Shown here: piece after piece, positions 1 to 6,963 of the stretch
Layout of the letters: every line of letters begins with the position of its first letter
Position numbering within the stretch: position 1 is the first letter of the stretch
Assembly (NCBI GenBank): GCA_023416315.1
Contig: JAEZIA010000041.1
Coordinates: forward strand, 1-11,805
Length of the DNA: 11,805 bases
Reading direction: 5' to 3'
Origin: Actinomycetes bacterium
Lineage (GTDB): Bacteria > Actinomycetota > Actinomycetes > Mycobacteriales > Mycobacteriaceae
Made by a program: the position numbers and the translations under genes
Notes under the pieces: model-generated
What the model was told of the DNA's origin: nothing
Seen by the model: only the letters and a program-made list of their open reading frames with translations
The model's database searches: none

Positions 1-3000
1 TTGGCGACGTCGCCGTCGAGGATCGCCGGGATCTGGGTGTCGACCTGGGTGGCCAGCAGGTGCGCCACCCCGTTGAGCGGATGTCCGGACACGTAGAGCC
101 CCAGCATCTCCCGCTCCAGGGCCAGCTTGTGCTTGTCGTCCCACTCCTCGTCGGGCACCCGGATCGTGAACGCGGCATCGGCACCGTCCGCATCCCCGTC
201 GCTGCCACCGCCGAACAGGTCGAACTGGCCGATCGCCTCGGCCTTCTTGGTGCCGAGCACCGAGTCGACGGCGTCTGTGTGGATTAAGAACAGCCCCTTG
301 CGCGGGTGTTTCAGCGAGTCGAAAGCCCCTGCCTTGACCAACGATTCGGTGACCTTCTTGTTGCAGGCCGCGATGTCGATTTTGTTCAGGTAGTCGGAGA
401 AGTCGGTGAACTTGCCCTTCTCGGTGCGGGTGGCGATCAGCGAGCTGACGACGTTGGCGCCGACGTTGCGGATCGCGCCGAGCCCGAACCGGATGTCGGG
501 CCCCACCGAGGCGAAGTTCTGCACCGATTCGTTGACGTCGGGCGGCAGCACGGTGATACCCAGCCGACGGCAGTCCGCCAGGTAGACCGCCGCCTTGTCC
601 TTGTCGTCGCCGACCGAGGTGAGCAGGCCGGCCATGTACTCGGCCGGGAAGTTGGCCTTGAGGTAGGCCGTCCAGTACGACACCAGCCCGTAGCCTGCGG
701 CGTGCGATTTGTTGAACGCATACCCGGCGAACGGAAGGATGGTGTCCCACAACGCTTTCACCGCTTTTTCGGAGAACCCGTTGGCGGTCATCCCCTCCTT
801 GAAGCCCTGGTACTCGGCTTCGAGGACCTCGAGCTTCTTCTTGCCCATGGCCTTACGCAGCGCGTCGGCCTTGCCCATCGAGTAGGAGGCGACCTTCTGC
901 GCGATGAACATGATCTGCTCTTGGTAGACGATCAGGCCGTAGGTCTCGGACAGGATCTCCTTGAGCGGTTCCTCCAGCTCCGGGTGGATGGGCTTGATGG
1001 CCTGCCGGTTGTTCTTGCGGTCGGCGTAGTCGTTGTGGGCGTTCATGCCCATCGGGCCGGGGCGGTACAGCGCCAGCACGGCGACGATGTCGTTGAATTC
1101 GGTGGGCTGCATGCGGCGCAGCAGATCCCGCATCGGCCCCCCGTCGAGCTGGAACACCCCCAGTGTGTCGCCGCGGCCGAGCAGCTCGTAGGCCTTGGGA
1201 TCGTCCAGCGGCAGCGATTCCAGGTCCACGTCGATGCCGCGGTTGGCTTTGATGTTCTCGATGCAGTCGCCGATGATCGTCAGGTTGCGCAGGCCGAGGA
1301 AGTCCATCTTCAGCAGGCCGATGGCCTCGCACGACGGGTAGTCCCAGCCGGTGATGATGGCGCCGTCCTGCGGCCGCTTCCACAGTGGGATCGCCTCGAT
1401 CAGCGGCTGCGAGCTCATGATCACCGCGCACGCGTGCACGCCGGCGTTGCGGACCAGCCCCTCCAGCCCGCGCGCGGTCTCGTAGATGGTGCGCACGTCG
1501 GGATCGGTGTCGATCAGGCCGCGCACCTCGGCGGCCTCCTTGTACCGCTCGTGGTTCGGGTCGGTGATACCCGAGAGCGGGATGTCCTTGGCCATGATCG
1601 GCGGCGGCAGCGCCTTGGTGATCCGGTCGGCGATCGCGAAGCCCGGCTGGCCGTAGTGGACGCGGGCCGAATCCTTCAGCGCGGCTTTGGTTTTGATGGT
1701 GCCGAAAGTGATGACCTGGGCCACCCGGTCACTGCCCCACTTCTCGGCGGCGTAGCGCACCATCTCACCGCGGCGACGGTCGTCGAAGTCGATATCGATA
1801 TCGGGGGCCGACGGACGTTCCGGGTTGAGGAATCGTTCGAACAGCAGACCGTGCGGGATCGGGTCGATGTTGGTGATGCCGAGCGCGTACGCCACCAGCG
1901 ACCCGGCGGCCGATCCGCGGCCCGGGCCCACCCGGATGTCGATGGACTTCGCGTAGTTGATCAGGTCGGCGACGATCAGGAAGTAGGACGGGAAGCCCTT
2001 GCCGCAGATGACGTCGATCTCGTAGCTGGCGCGGTCGGTGTATTCGGGCGGCACGCCGTCCGGGAAGCGCCGCCGCAGGCCGGCGGCGACCTCGTGGCGC
2101 AGCCAGCTGCCCTGGTCGTGGCCGTCGGGAACCGGGAAGATCGGCATCCGGTCGGTCGGCGTCCACACGTCGGCGTAGGACTGCACCCGCTCACCGATCA
2201 GCAGCGTCGAATCACACGCCTCGGGAACCTCGGCGTCCCACAGCGCCCGCATCTCGGCGGCGGACTTCAGGAAGTAACCGTCACCGTCGAACTTGAAGCG
2301 ATTGGGGTCCGACAGGGTTTTGCCGGTCTGAATGCACAGCAGCGCCTCGTGGTTGTGCGCGGCATCGCGGGTCACGTAGTGGCAGTCGTTGGTCGCCAGC
2401 GCCCGGATGCCGAGCTTGCGGCCGACGTCGAGCAGGCCCTCGCGGACCCGGCGCTCGATCGAGAGCCCGTGGTCCATGAGTTCCAGGAAGTAGTTGTCGG
2501 CGCCGAAGATCTCCCGCCACTTGGCGGCCGCCTCCAGCGCCTCCTTCTCGTGGCCGAGCCGCAGCCGGGTCTGGACCTCGCCCGACGGGCATCCCGTGGT
2601 GGCGATGATGCCCTCGGCATGCTCGGCGATGATCTCGGCATCCATCCGGGACCACTTGCCCAGCTGGCCTTCGAACGAGGCCAGCGTGGAGAGTTTGAAC
2701 AGGTTGCGCAGGCCGGTGGCGTTCTCGGCGACCATCGTCATGTGGGTGTAGGAGCCGCTACCCGACACGTCGTCGCTCTTCTGGCCCGGATCACCCCACA
2801 GGATGCGGCGGGTATCGAACCGCGAACCGGGCGCGATGTAGGCCTCCACGCCGATGATCGGTTTGATGCCGACCTTGGTGGCCGCGTTGTAGAACTCGCT
2901 GGCCCCGAACATGTTTCCGTGGTCGGTCATGCCGATGGCGGGCATCTGGAGCCGCTGGGCCTCGGCGAGCATGGGCGTGATCTTCGCGGCACCGTCGAGC

Positions 3001-3053
3001 ATCGAGTACTCGGTGTGGTTGTGCAGATGTACGAAGGAGTCGTTCGTGCCCAT
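1..3053 (-). CDS. dnaE1: DNA polymerase III alpha subunit DnaE1 (partial, C-terminus off window)
   Basis: Catalytic subunit of the replicative polymerase, acting at the fork in the cytoplasm. The 1017 codons present read openly from the ATG at 3053-3051 to the window edge; M. tuberculosis DnaE1 is about 1184 residues, so the OB-fold and tail are missing only because the window ends. Residues 9-17 read HLHNHTEYS, the metal-binding start of the PHP domain, followed by a TDHGNM motif; in mycobacteria this PHP domain is known to be the proofreading 3'-5' exonuclease. The palm shows GPGRGSAAGS (about 372-381), the Asp-rich DIDIDFD at 418-424 and KMDFLGL with Asp584, matching the C-family catalytic acidic residues. 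QFDLF at 943-947 is the internal beta-clamp-binding motif. No intein or frameshift is visible. The start gives MGTNDSFVHLH, three residues shorter than the M. tuberculosis N-terminus. Identification is very sure. Confidence 0.97.
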   Translation of the reverse strand, partial: MGTNDSFVHLHNHTEYSMLDGAAKITPMLAEAQRLQMPAIGMTDHGNMFGASEFYNAATKVGIKPIIGVEAYIAPGSRFDTRRILWGDPGQKSDDVSGSGSYTHMTMVAENATGLRNLFKLSTLASFEGQLGKWSRMDAEIIAEHAEGIIATTGCPSGEVQTRLRLGHEKEALEAAAKWREIFGADNYFLELMDHGLSIERRVREGLLDVGRKLGIRALATNDCHYVTRDAAHNHEALLCIQTGKTLSDPNRFKFDGDGYFLKSAAEMRALWDAEVPEACDSTLLIGERVQSYADVWTPTDRMPIFPVPDGHDQGSWLRHEVAAGLRRRFPDGVPPEYTDRASYEIDVICGKGFPSYFLIVADLINYAKSIDIRVGPGRGSAAGSLVAYALGITNIDPIPHGLLFERFLNPERPSAPDIDIDFDDRRRGEMVRYAAEKWGSDRVAQVITFGTIKTKAALKDSARVHYGQPGFAIADRITKALPPPIMAKDIPLSGITDPNHERYKEAAEVRGLIDTDPDVRTIYETARGLEGLVRNAGVHACAVIMSSQPLIEAIPLWKRPQDGAIITGWDYPSCEAIGLLKMDFLGLRNLTIIGDCIENIKANRGIDVDLESLPLDDPKAYELLGRGDTLGVFQLDGGPMRDLLRRMQPTEFNDIVAVLALYRPGPMGMNAHNDYADRKNNRQAIKPIHPELEEPLKEILSETYGLIVYQEQIMFIAQKVASYSMGKADALRKAMGKKKLEVLEAEYQGFKEGMTANGFSEKAVKALWDTILPFAGYAFNKSHAAGYGLVSYWTAYLKANFPAEYMAGLLTSVGDDKDKAAVYLADCRRLGITVLPPDVNESVQNFASVGPDIRFGLGAIRNVGANVVSSLIATRTEKGKFTDFSDYLNKIDIAACNKKVTESLVKAGAFDSLKHPRKGLFLIHTDAVDSVLGTKKAEAIGQFDLFGGGSDGDADGADAAFTIRVPDEEWDDKHKLALEREMLGLYVSGHPLNGVAHLLATQVDTQIPAILDGDVA

Positions 3054-3062
3054 AGGCCCGTC

Positions 3063-3068
3063 AGTCTA
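3063..3068 (-). promoter_or_regulatory. Putative -10 box of dnaE1 (TAGACT)
   Basis: Read on the minus strand, TAGACT fits the mycobacterial SigA-type -10 pattern TANNNT and ends 9 nt before the dnaE1 ATG. A transcript starting about 7 nt after the box would have a leader of only about 2 nt. No good Shine-Dalgarno sequence precedes the ATG (only a GGG), which agrees with near-leaderless translation. No clear -35 box is seen. Confidence 0.45.
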
Positions 3069-3110
3069 GGGCCGCGGACCGACAGCGTTCGGCGTGTCGT
3101 GGTCCGTGTC

Positions 3111-3116
3111 TAGGGT
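3111..3116 (+). promoter_or_regulatory. Putative -10 box for the DUF202 pair, leaderless geometry (TAGGGT)
   Basis: TAGGGT is followed by exactly 7 nt and then the ATG at 3124, so transcription would begin at or next to the start codon. The AGGG inside the box could instead serve as a weak Shine-Dalgarno site if the transcript began upstream. The same hexamer and spacing recur before the gene at 5929. The divergent dnaE1 -10 box lies 42 bp away, so both promoters share one 70-bp region. Confidence 0.5.
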
Positions 3117-3123
3117 GATCTTC

Positions 3124-3495
3124 ATGTTCGCGTCCAAGCCCCCGCTGCGCAGCGTGGGGACCGACCCCGACTACCGCTTCACCCTCGCCAACGAGCGGAC
3201 GTTTCTGGCCTGGTTGCGGACGGGTCTGGCGCTGCTGGCGGGCGCGGTGGCGCTGGCCGGCCTGGTGCACGATTTCGGTCCGCGGCCATTCCGGATCGCG
3301 ATCACCGTCATGCTGCTGGCACTGTCGCTGGTCGTCACCGTGGGGGCGTATGTCCGCTGGGATCGCACCGAGCGCGCGCTGCGGGAGAACCGCCCGCTGC
3401 CGACCGATCCGCTGCCCCGGATCGTCGTCTCCGGACTGGCGATCGTCACCGTGGCCGCGGCGGTGCTGATCTACCTGGCCGAATTCGCCCGGTGA
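3124..3495 (+). CDS. DUF202 family small membrane protein (first of pair)
   Basis: Predicted 123-residue inner-membrane protein with three hydrophobic segments, about residues 32-49, 57-76 and 99-119. The N-terminal stretch DYRFTLANERTFLAW (residues 16-30) followed by LRTGLAL is the DUF202 (YidH-like) signature. The length and motif resemble M. tuberculosis Rv2272 (recalled). DUF202 domains also occur in fungal VTC polyphosphate polymerase subunits, but no biochemical role is established for the bacterial small proteins, so none is assigned here. I chose the ATG at 3124 because it follows a TAGGGT -10 box by 7 nt; in-frame GTG codons at 3094 and 3115 are possible but sit in the promoter. The gene ends in GTGA shared with the next gene, a 4-bp overlap indicating translational coupling. 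Confidence 0.85.
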   Translation: MFASKPPLRSVGTDPDYRFTLANERTFLAWLRTGLALLAGAVALAGLVHDFGPRPFRIAITVMLLALSLVVTVGAYVRWDRTERALRENRPLPTDPLPRIVVSGLAIVTVAAAVLIYLAEFAR

Positions 3496-3824
3496 CCCGC
3501 CCGGACCTGCCGGACGCCACCGCGGTGGCCGAGCGGACGGCGCTGGCCTGGCAGCGCACGCTCATCGGGGTGCTCGGCGTCGGCGCGCTGGCGGTGCGCT
3601 GGAGTGTGGTGGAACGCTTCCCGCTGTGGCCTGCCATCGGCGTGACCACGGTCGCGGCGCTGGCCGGCCCGATGGTGATGCGGCGGCGCTACCGCCGGGT
3701 CCGCGACACCGTGCTGGCCGGGCAGACGCCGCTGTCGCGCCACGTCGTCCCGGGGGCGACCGTGCTCATGGTCGCGCTGGTGGTCGGTGCCGGGGTGGGT
3801 GTGGTCTGGGAGTACCTGGGTTAG
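3492..3824 (+). CDS. DUF202 family small membrane protein (second of pair)
   Basis: Predicted 110-residue membrane protein with hydrophobic segments at about residues 24-39, 45-62 and 87-105. The stretch AERTALAWQRT (13-23) is the counterpart of NERTFLAWLRT in the preceding protein, so the two are divergent DUF202 paralogues arranged like Rv2272-Rv2273 of M. tuberculosis (recalled) and like E. coli yidH-yidG. A basic loop MRRRYRRVR lies at about 63-71. It starts at a GTG overlapping the upstream stop (GTGA) with no Shine-Dalgarno site, so its translation is probably coupled to the upstream gene. A complex of the two proteins is plausible but inferred. The TAG stop overlaps the end of the convergent gene by 4 bp. 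Confidence 0.85.
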   Translation: MTRPDLPDATAVAERTALAWQRTLIGVLGVGALAVRWSVVERFPLWPAIGVTTVAALAGPMVMRRRYRRVRDTVLAGQTPLSRHVVPGATVLMVALVVGAGVGVVWEYLG

Positions 3825-4417
3825 GTCTCGTCCTTGAGCATGCGCGCCATCTCGCGGGCCTGCTCCTCGGTGACGTCCTCCCCGGACAACTGCAGCACCT
3901 CACCGTCGATCCGCTCGGTGATCTTGGGCGCCCACACGACCACACCGGATCGAATGAACGCGAGCTGCTGGTCGATGTGGGCTGCGGTGTAGTCGCCGAA
4001 CGCACGCGCCGACTCCGGCGTCATCGTGATCTGCACCAGCTGTTTGGCGGTCAACGGGTTGAGGAACGAGTCGACGTCGGTGAGCTGAAGTGTCAGCGCC
4101 TCCGGCCCGAGGTCGAACACCGCGGACTTCTGGAAGTCACAGATGCGCAGCGGAGCGTCGGGCGGGGTCGGTGGCGGCGGGTCACAGTCACCGGGGCGGA
4201 TCACGTACGCGCCGTTGACCGGTCGCAGCTGCACGGGCTTGATGGTCAGTGGCGGCGGCGTGGTCGTGGTGGTCGCGGAGATGTCGGCGGCGTCCTGCGA
4301 CTGGTTGAAGAAGCCGGGGATCACCAGCACACCGAAGCCCGGCAGCACGACTGCCGCCACTGCCAGTGCGGCCACGAGCCCAATGATTCGCTTTTTGCGG
4401 CCGGGGTTGTCGGTCAT
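3821..4417 (-). CDS. Membrane-anchored protein with stand-alone SecD P1-head-like domain
   Basis: 198 residues: a short basic N-terminus (RKKR at 7-10), one hydrophobic anchor at about 11-37, a Thr/Pro linker (residues 48-56) and an extracytoplasmic domain. Residues about 105-195 follow the pattern of the SecD/SecF P1 head subdomain: LQLTDVD, then a VQITMTPESARAFGDYT segment, QQLAFIRSGVVVWAPKI, an ISG-like QLSGE and EEQAREMARML. SecD reads similarly at its LDFTPEGAKKF, RLAIVLDG and QISGGFTLEEA positions (from memory). No other SecD transmembrane region is present, so this is not SecD itself. Cys78 and Cys93 flank a Pro-rich loop and could form a disulfide. It could be a Sec accessory factor or just a reuse of the fold; function is unknown. 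The start ATG has GAGGAG 3 nt upstream. Confidence 0.8.
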   Translation of the reverse strand: MTDNPGRKKRIIGLVAALAVAAVVLPGFGVLVIPGFFNQSQDAADISATTTTTPPPLTIKPVQLRPVNGAYVIRPGDCDPPPPTPPDAPLRICDFQKSAVFDLGPEALTLQLTDVDSFLNPLTAKQLVQITMTPESARAFGDYTAAHIDQQLAFIRSGVVVWAPKITERIDGEVLQLSGEDVTEEQAREMARMLKDET

Positions 4418-4420
4418 GCG

Positions 4421-4426
4421 CTCCTC
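4421..4426 (-). promoter_or_regulatory. Ribosome binding site GAGGAG for the SecD-head-like protein
   Basis: GAGGAG on the minus strand lies 3 nt before the ATG at 4417. This is a strong Shine-Dalgarno sequence at slightly short spacing. It is the best ribosome binding site in the window and fixes this start; most other first genes here lack one. Confidence 0.6.
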
Positions 4427-4451
4427 GATCTATGGCGAACGTGCCGACCGT

Positions 4452-4457
4452 AAGCTA
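4452..4457 (-). promoter_or_regulatory. Putative -10 box (TAGCTT) for the SecD-head-like gene
   Basis: TAGCTT on the minus strand fits TANNNT and would give a leader of roughly 28-30 nt carrying GAGGAG. It lies in the 90-bp gap after the upstream membrane-protein gene, so this gene could have its own promoter rather than depend on readthrough. No convincing -35 box is visible. Confidence 0.35.
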
Positions 4458-4507
4458 CCCGAGTCGGGCCTCGCGCGGGGCGTCCTTGATCTCGGGAAAT
4501 ATCGCTG

Positions 4508-5875
4508 TCACATGGGAACCGGCGCACCGAAGCCGGGAATGATCCCGATCGGGATCACCGCCAGCAGGATCGCACCGACAGCGAACACGACCAGCGTGCG
4601 CCGGGTGGGCGGCTCGTCGGTTTCGGGTTGATCGCGGGTGTACAGCAAAAACACGATGCCCAGATCGAACGCGATGATGACCCACCATCGGATCCAGTCC
4701 ACCCCGGTCGCGAACACCGGCAGGATCAGCAGCACGCCGACCAGCATCGCCAGCGATCGGCCGCGCAGCAGGTCCCGGAACCGGCGGATCGGCACACCCG
4801 ACACATGCCCGATCGCCAACATCGACACCGCGACCACGACCAGTCCGTAGACGGTGGAACCGGCCAGCGCGACCGGGTTGATGCTGGCGACGAAACGCAG
4901 GCCCTCGGTGAAACTCTGGTCGAACATCGGCAGGAACGCCCGGCAGAACCAGTCGTGATAGTCGACGTAGTAGTGAAAGCCGCTCAGCAGTTGGCCGAGG
5001 GTGGGCTTGCCGGCCAGCGGGTGATTCATCGGCCCGTGCTGCACCAACTGGCACAGCTGGGGCGAGACACCCTGTTTACCGAATAATGCCAGCGCCATCG
5101 TGATCGCGACGCCGGGCCCCAGCGCGAGTGCCCCGCTGGCCCAGAACGTCTTGGTGTCCAGCCGGCCGGCCAGCACCGCCAGCGCCGCGGCCGTGCCGAG
5201 CCCGAACAGGAACGGGGTGGCCTCGTGGATCAAGGTCAACACCGCCAGCGCCAAACCGTATACGGCGCTGGTGATTACGGTCGCACGTGCGGTGGTGGCC
5301 CTGGTCAGTGCGATCGCGTAACCGATCAGGGCGGCACCGCCGAGCAAATCAGTGCGTGCGGAGAACAACCCGAACGCGAAACCGAAGGGCAGCACCGGAA
5401 TCAGCAGAGCCAGCAGCCACCGTCGGTCCGAGCGTCCCGACCGGACCGCCACCGAATAGGCCAGCGCGGCCAGGCCGAGGGTGAAGAACGCGGTCGGAAT
5501 CCAGCGCAACACGGCCAGACCGCCGAAGTAGTGCGCCGATCCGAACAGGCCCAGCATCTCGCCGGCCAGTCCGCGCCGGATGAAGCCGACCGAGTAGTCG
5601 ATGACGAAGTAGGAATACCAGTAGCCGTCGGGGATGACGGTGATCGCGATCGTCATCAAGACGGCGGCCCACAGCATCAATAGCGCCGTGAACGTGGTGA
5701 GAAAGCCGCGAATCCTAGAGCGCGTCGTCGACGGCCTCGATTGCGTCTTGAACACCACGCCGCCCGACACCAGCCTTTCGCTCAACCCCGCGCCACGATG
5801 CCTGCCGATCGTCCGCTGGCTGTGCCCGATGCTACCGGCCACGGGTGCGACCTTTTCGGTGATCTCGGCGGGCAC
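4508..5875 (-). CDS. Polytopic membrane protein of unknown function (possible GT-C-like or polymer-handling protein)
   Basis: Up to 455 residues with about ten hydrophobic segments, for example around 57-81, 118-145, 152-172, 177-192, 198-238, 244-266, 338-357, 373-391, 395-412 and 426-446. A polar, aromatic-rich loop at 267-335 carries two Cys (275, 311) and HYYVDYHDWF. Charged motifs near membrane edges stand out: GFIRRGLAGEM (97-107), HEATPF (217-222) and DWIRWW (393-398). Such conserved Arg, His-Glu and Asp-Arg positions are typical of membrane enzymes or polymer-handling proteins, but I cannot name the family. It is divergent from a pyruvyl transferase family gene, hinting at cell-surface glycan work (inference). 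The start is uncertain: the longest form begins at GTG 5875. Codons 25-54 include four rare AGG, so GTG at residue 36 (5770), just after GAAAGG, or at 40-41 is possible. Confidence 0.75.
   Translation of the reverse strand: MPAEITEKVAPVAGSIGHSQRTIGRHRGAGLSERLVSGGVVFKTQSRPSTTRSRIRGFLTTFTALLMLWAAVLMTIAITVIPDGYWYSYFVIDYSVGFIRRGLAGEMLGLFGSAHYFGGLAVLRWIPTAFFTLGLAALAYSVAVRSGRSDRRWLLALLIPVLPFGFAFGLFSARTDLLGGAALIGYAIALTRATTARATVITSAVYGLALAVLTLIHEATPFLFGLGTAAALAVLAGRLDTKTFWASGALALGPGVAITMALALFGKQGVSPQLCQLVQHGPMNHPLAGKPTLGQLLSGFHYYVDYHDWFCRAFLPMFDQSFTEGLRFVASINPVALAGSTVYGLVVVAVSMLAIGHVSGVPIRRFRDLLRGRSLAMLVGVLLILPVFATGVDWIRWWVIIAFDLGIVFLLYTRDQPETDEPPTRRTLVVFAVGAILLAVIPIGIIPGFGAPVPM
5829..5834 (-). promoter_or_regulatory. 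Alternative -10 box (TAGCAT) inside the 5' end of the membrane-protein frame
   Basis: TAGCAT followed by CGGG on the minus strand is identical in these ten bases to the putative dinX -10 region. If used, transcription would start near 5822. Translation would then have to begin at TTG (residue 31) or at GTG (residues 36, 40 or 41) of the longest frame. This bears on which start is real. Confidence 0.25.
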
Positions 5876-5915
5876 CGGGCATGGTGGCGCCGGCCGCGGG
5901 CAGGCAGTAATGCGT

Positions 5916-5921
5916 TAGGGT
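5916..5921 (+). promoter_or_regulatory. Putative -10 box, leaderless geometry (TAGGGT)
   Basis: TAGGGT is followed by exactly 7 nt and then the GTG at 5929, the same hexamer and spacing as before the DUF202 pair. A transcript beginning at the GTG would be leaderless. There is no separate Shine-Dalgarno site at normal distance other than the AGGG within the box. Confidence 0.5.
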
Positions 5922-5928
5922 CCGTTTA

Positions 5929-6963
5929 GTGAACAAACCCGCGACGGTCGCCTATCTGGGCTTCCACGAGAAGGACAATCTCGGCGACGACGCGATCTAT
6001 GACGCCGTCAGATCGCAGCTCCCCGGGGTCGTGTTCCACGACATTCCACGTCTGCCGCACGAGTTCGCCTTCCCCCCCACCGCAGCCCTGGAACGGGCGC
6101 GTCGACCCAGCACGCTGGTGATGGGCGGCGGCACGCTGGTCGGTGTGCGCTACTTCCGGCTGCTGACCCGGCTTGGCCTGGCGGTGACGAAGAACATCGG
6201 AAAATACGCGATCGGTGTCGGCGTTCAGGACCCCGGCTACACCGGGCGAGGCAGCGGTTCGGGCAACGACGAACTGACCAAGTGGAAGCCGATCCTGGCC
6301 GGCTTCGACTCCGTATCCGTGCGCGGCCCGCGCAGCGTCGAACTGCTCGCCGAGATCGGGATCAAGGCACAGGTGACCGGGGACCCGGCACTGACGCTGC
6401 CGCGACCGGACGTGCCGGTTGAGGACGGCCTGATCGGTGTGAACCTCGGGTTCGGCGACGATATGTGGGGCCATGACCCGGCCGGGGTGGCCAAGCAGGT
6501 CTCGATCGCGGTGCGCGAACTCGCCGGCCGCGGTCACCGCTTCGTCGGGATCCTGATGAACCCCGGCGACCGCAAGTGGCTGGACGTGGCACTCAACGGC
6601 ATACCCGCCGAGATCCTGCTGCCTGCCGACGCCGAAGTCGCGTCGCGGGAATTCGCCCGCTGCTCGGCGGCCATTGTCTGCCGGTTGCACGCCGGGATCT
6701 TGGCGGCGCTGTCCGACACCCCGGTGGTGTCCCTCGAGTACCAGCCGAAGTGCCGCGATTTCGCGATGTCCATCGGGGACGAGCGCTCGCTGATCCGCAC
6801 CGACGAGGTGGCGGCGTCCGCCGTCATCGACCGGGTGAGCGAGTCGCTGGCCGAATCCCACGCGATCCGGATACGCAAACGCGCCGCGGTGGACCAGCTG
6901 CGCGCCCAGCTCGACTCCGAGTACAGCGCGCTGCGCCGTCAGCTCGGCGTCGCGGCCGCCTGA
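5929..6963 (+). CDS. Polysaccharide pyruvyl transferase family protein
   Basis: 344-residue soluble protein without signal peptide or membrane segment. It begins like GT-B-type pyruvyl transferases with a beta strand and a GD-containing loop (VAYLGFHEKDNLGDDAIYDA, about 7-26). It then shows MGGGTL (65-70), an SVRGPRS motif at 130-136, GDPAL (151-155), and C-terminal RLHAGILAAL (252-261) with VVSLEYQPKC. These are hallmarks of the polysaccharide pyruvyl transferase family (CsaB/WcaK type, PF04230). Family members add pyruvate ketals from phosphoenolpyruvate to sugars of surface polymers or glycolipids. Some members have other acceptors, so the exact substrate is unknown. No glycosyltransferase lies next to it; the divergent polytopic membrane protein is the only envelope-type partner candidate. 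Its TGA end overlaps convergent rarD by 25 bp. Family assignment is confident, substrate not. Confidence 0.88.
   Translation: MNKPATVAYLGFHEKDNLGDDAIYDAVRSQLPGVVFHDIPRLPHEFAFPPTAALERARRPSTLVMGGGTLVGVRYFRLLTRLGLAVTKNIGKYAIGVGVQDPGYTGRGSGSGNDELTKWKPILAGFDSVSVRGPRSVELLAEIGIKAQVTGDPALTLPRPDVPVEDGLIGVNLGFGDDMWGHDPAGVAKQVSIAVRELAGRGHRFVGILMNPGDRKWLDVALNGIPAEILLPADAEVASREFARCSAAIVCRLHAGILAALSDTPVVSLEYQPKCRDFAMSIGDERSLIRTDEVAASAVIDRVSESLAESHAIRIRKRAAVDQLRAQLDSEYSALRRQLGVAAA

Noticed and set aside
1..3053. Intein or frameshift in dnaE1
   Set aside because: The motifs from PHP to the clamp-binding peptide occur in order at expected spacing and the frame stays open to the window edge.
306..3113. A 935-codon open frame on the plus strand opposite dnaE1
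   Set aside because: It is fully antisense to an unmistakable dnaE1. Long open antisense frames are expected in high-GC genes with strong third-position bias, and its translation is a His/Arg/Val/Gly-rich string with no recognisable domain.
4267..4310. Thr/Pro-rich repeat in the SecD-head-like gene as a DNA repeat element
   Set aside because: It is a short run of ACC/ACG codons encoding a linker, with no wider repeat or copy elsewhere in the window.
3626..4453. A 275-codon plus-strand frame spanning the second DUF202 gene and the antisense of the SecD-head-like gene
   Set aside because: It crosses a convergent gene boundary, overlaps two better supported genes and contains no domain.
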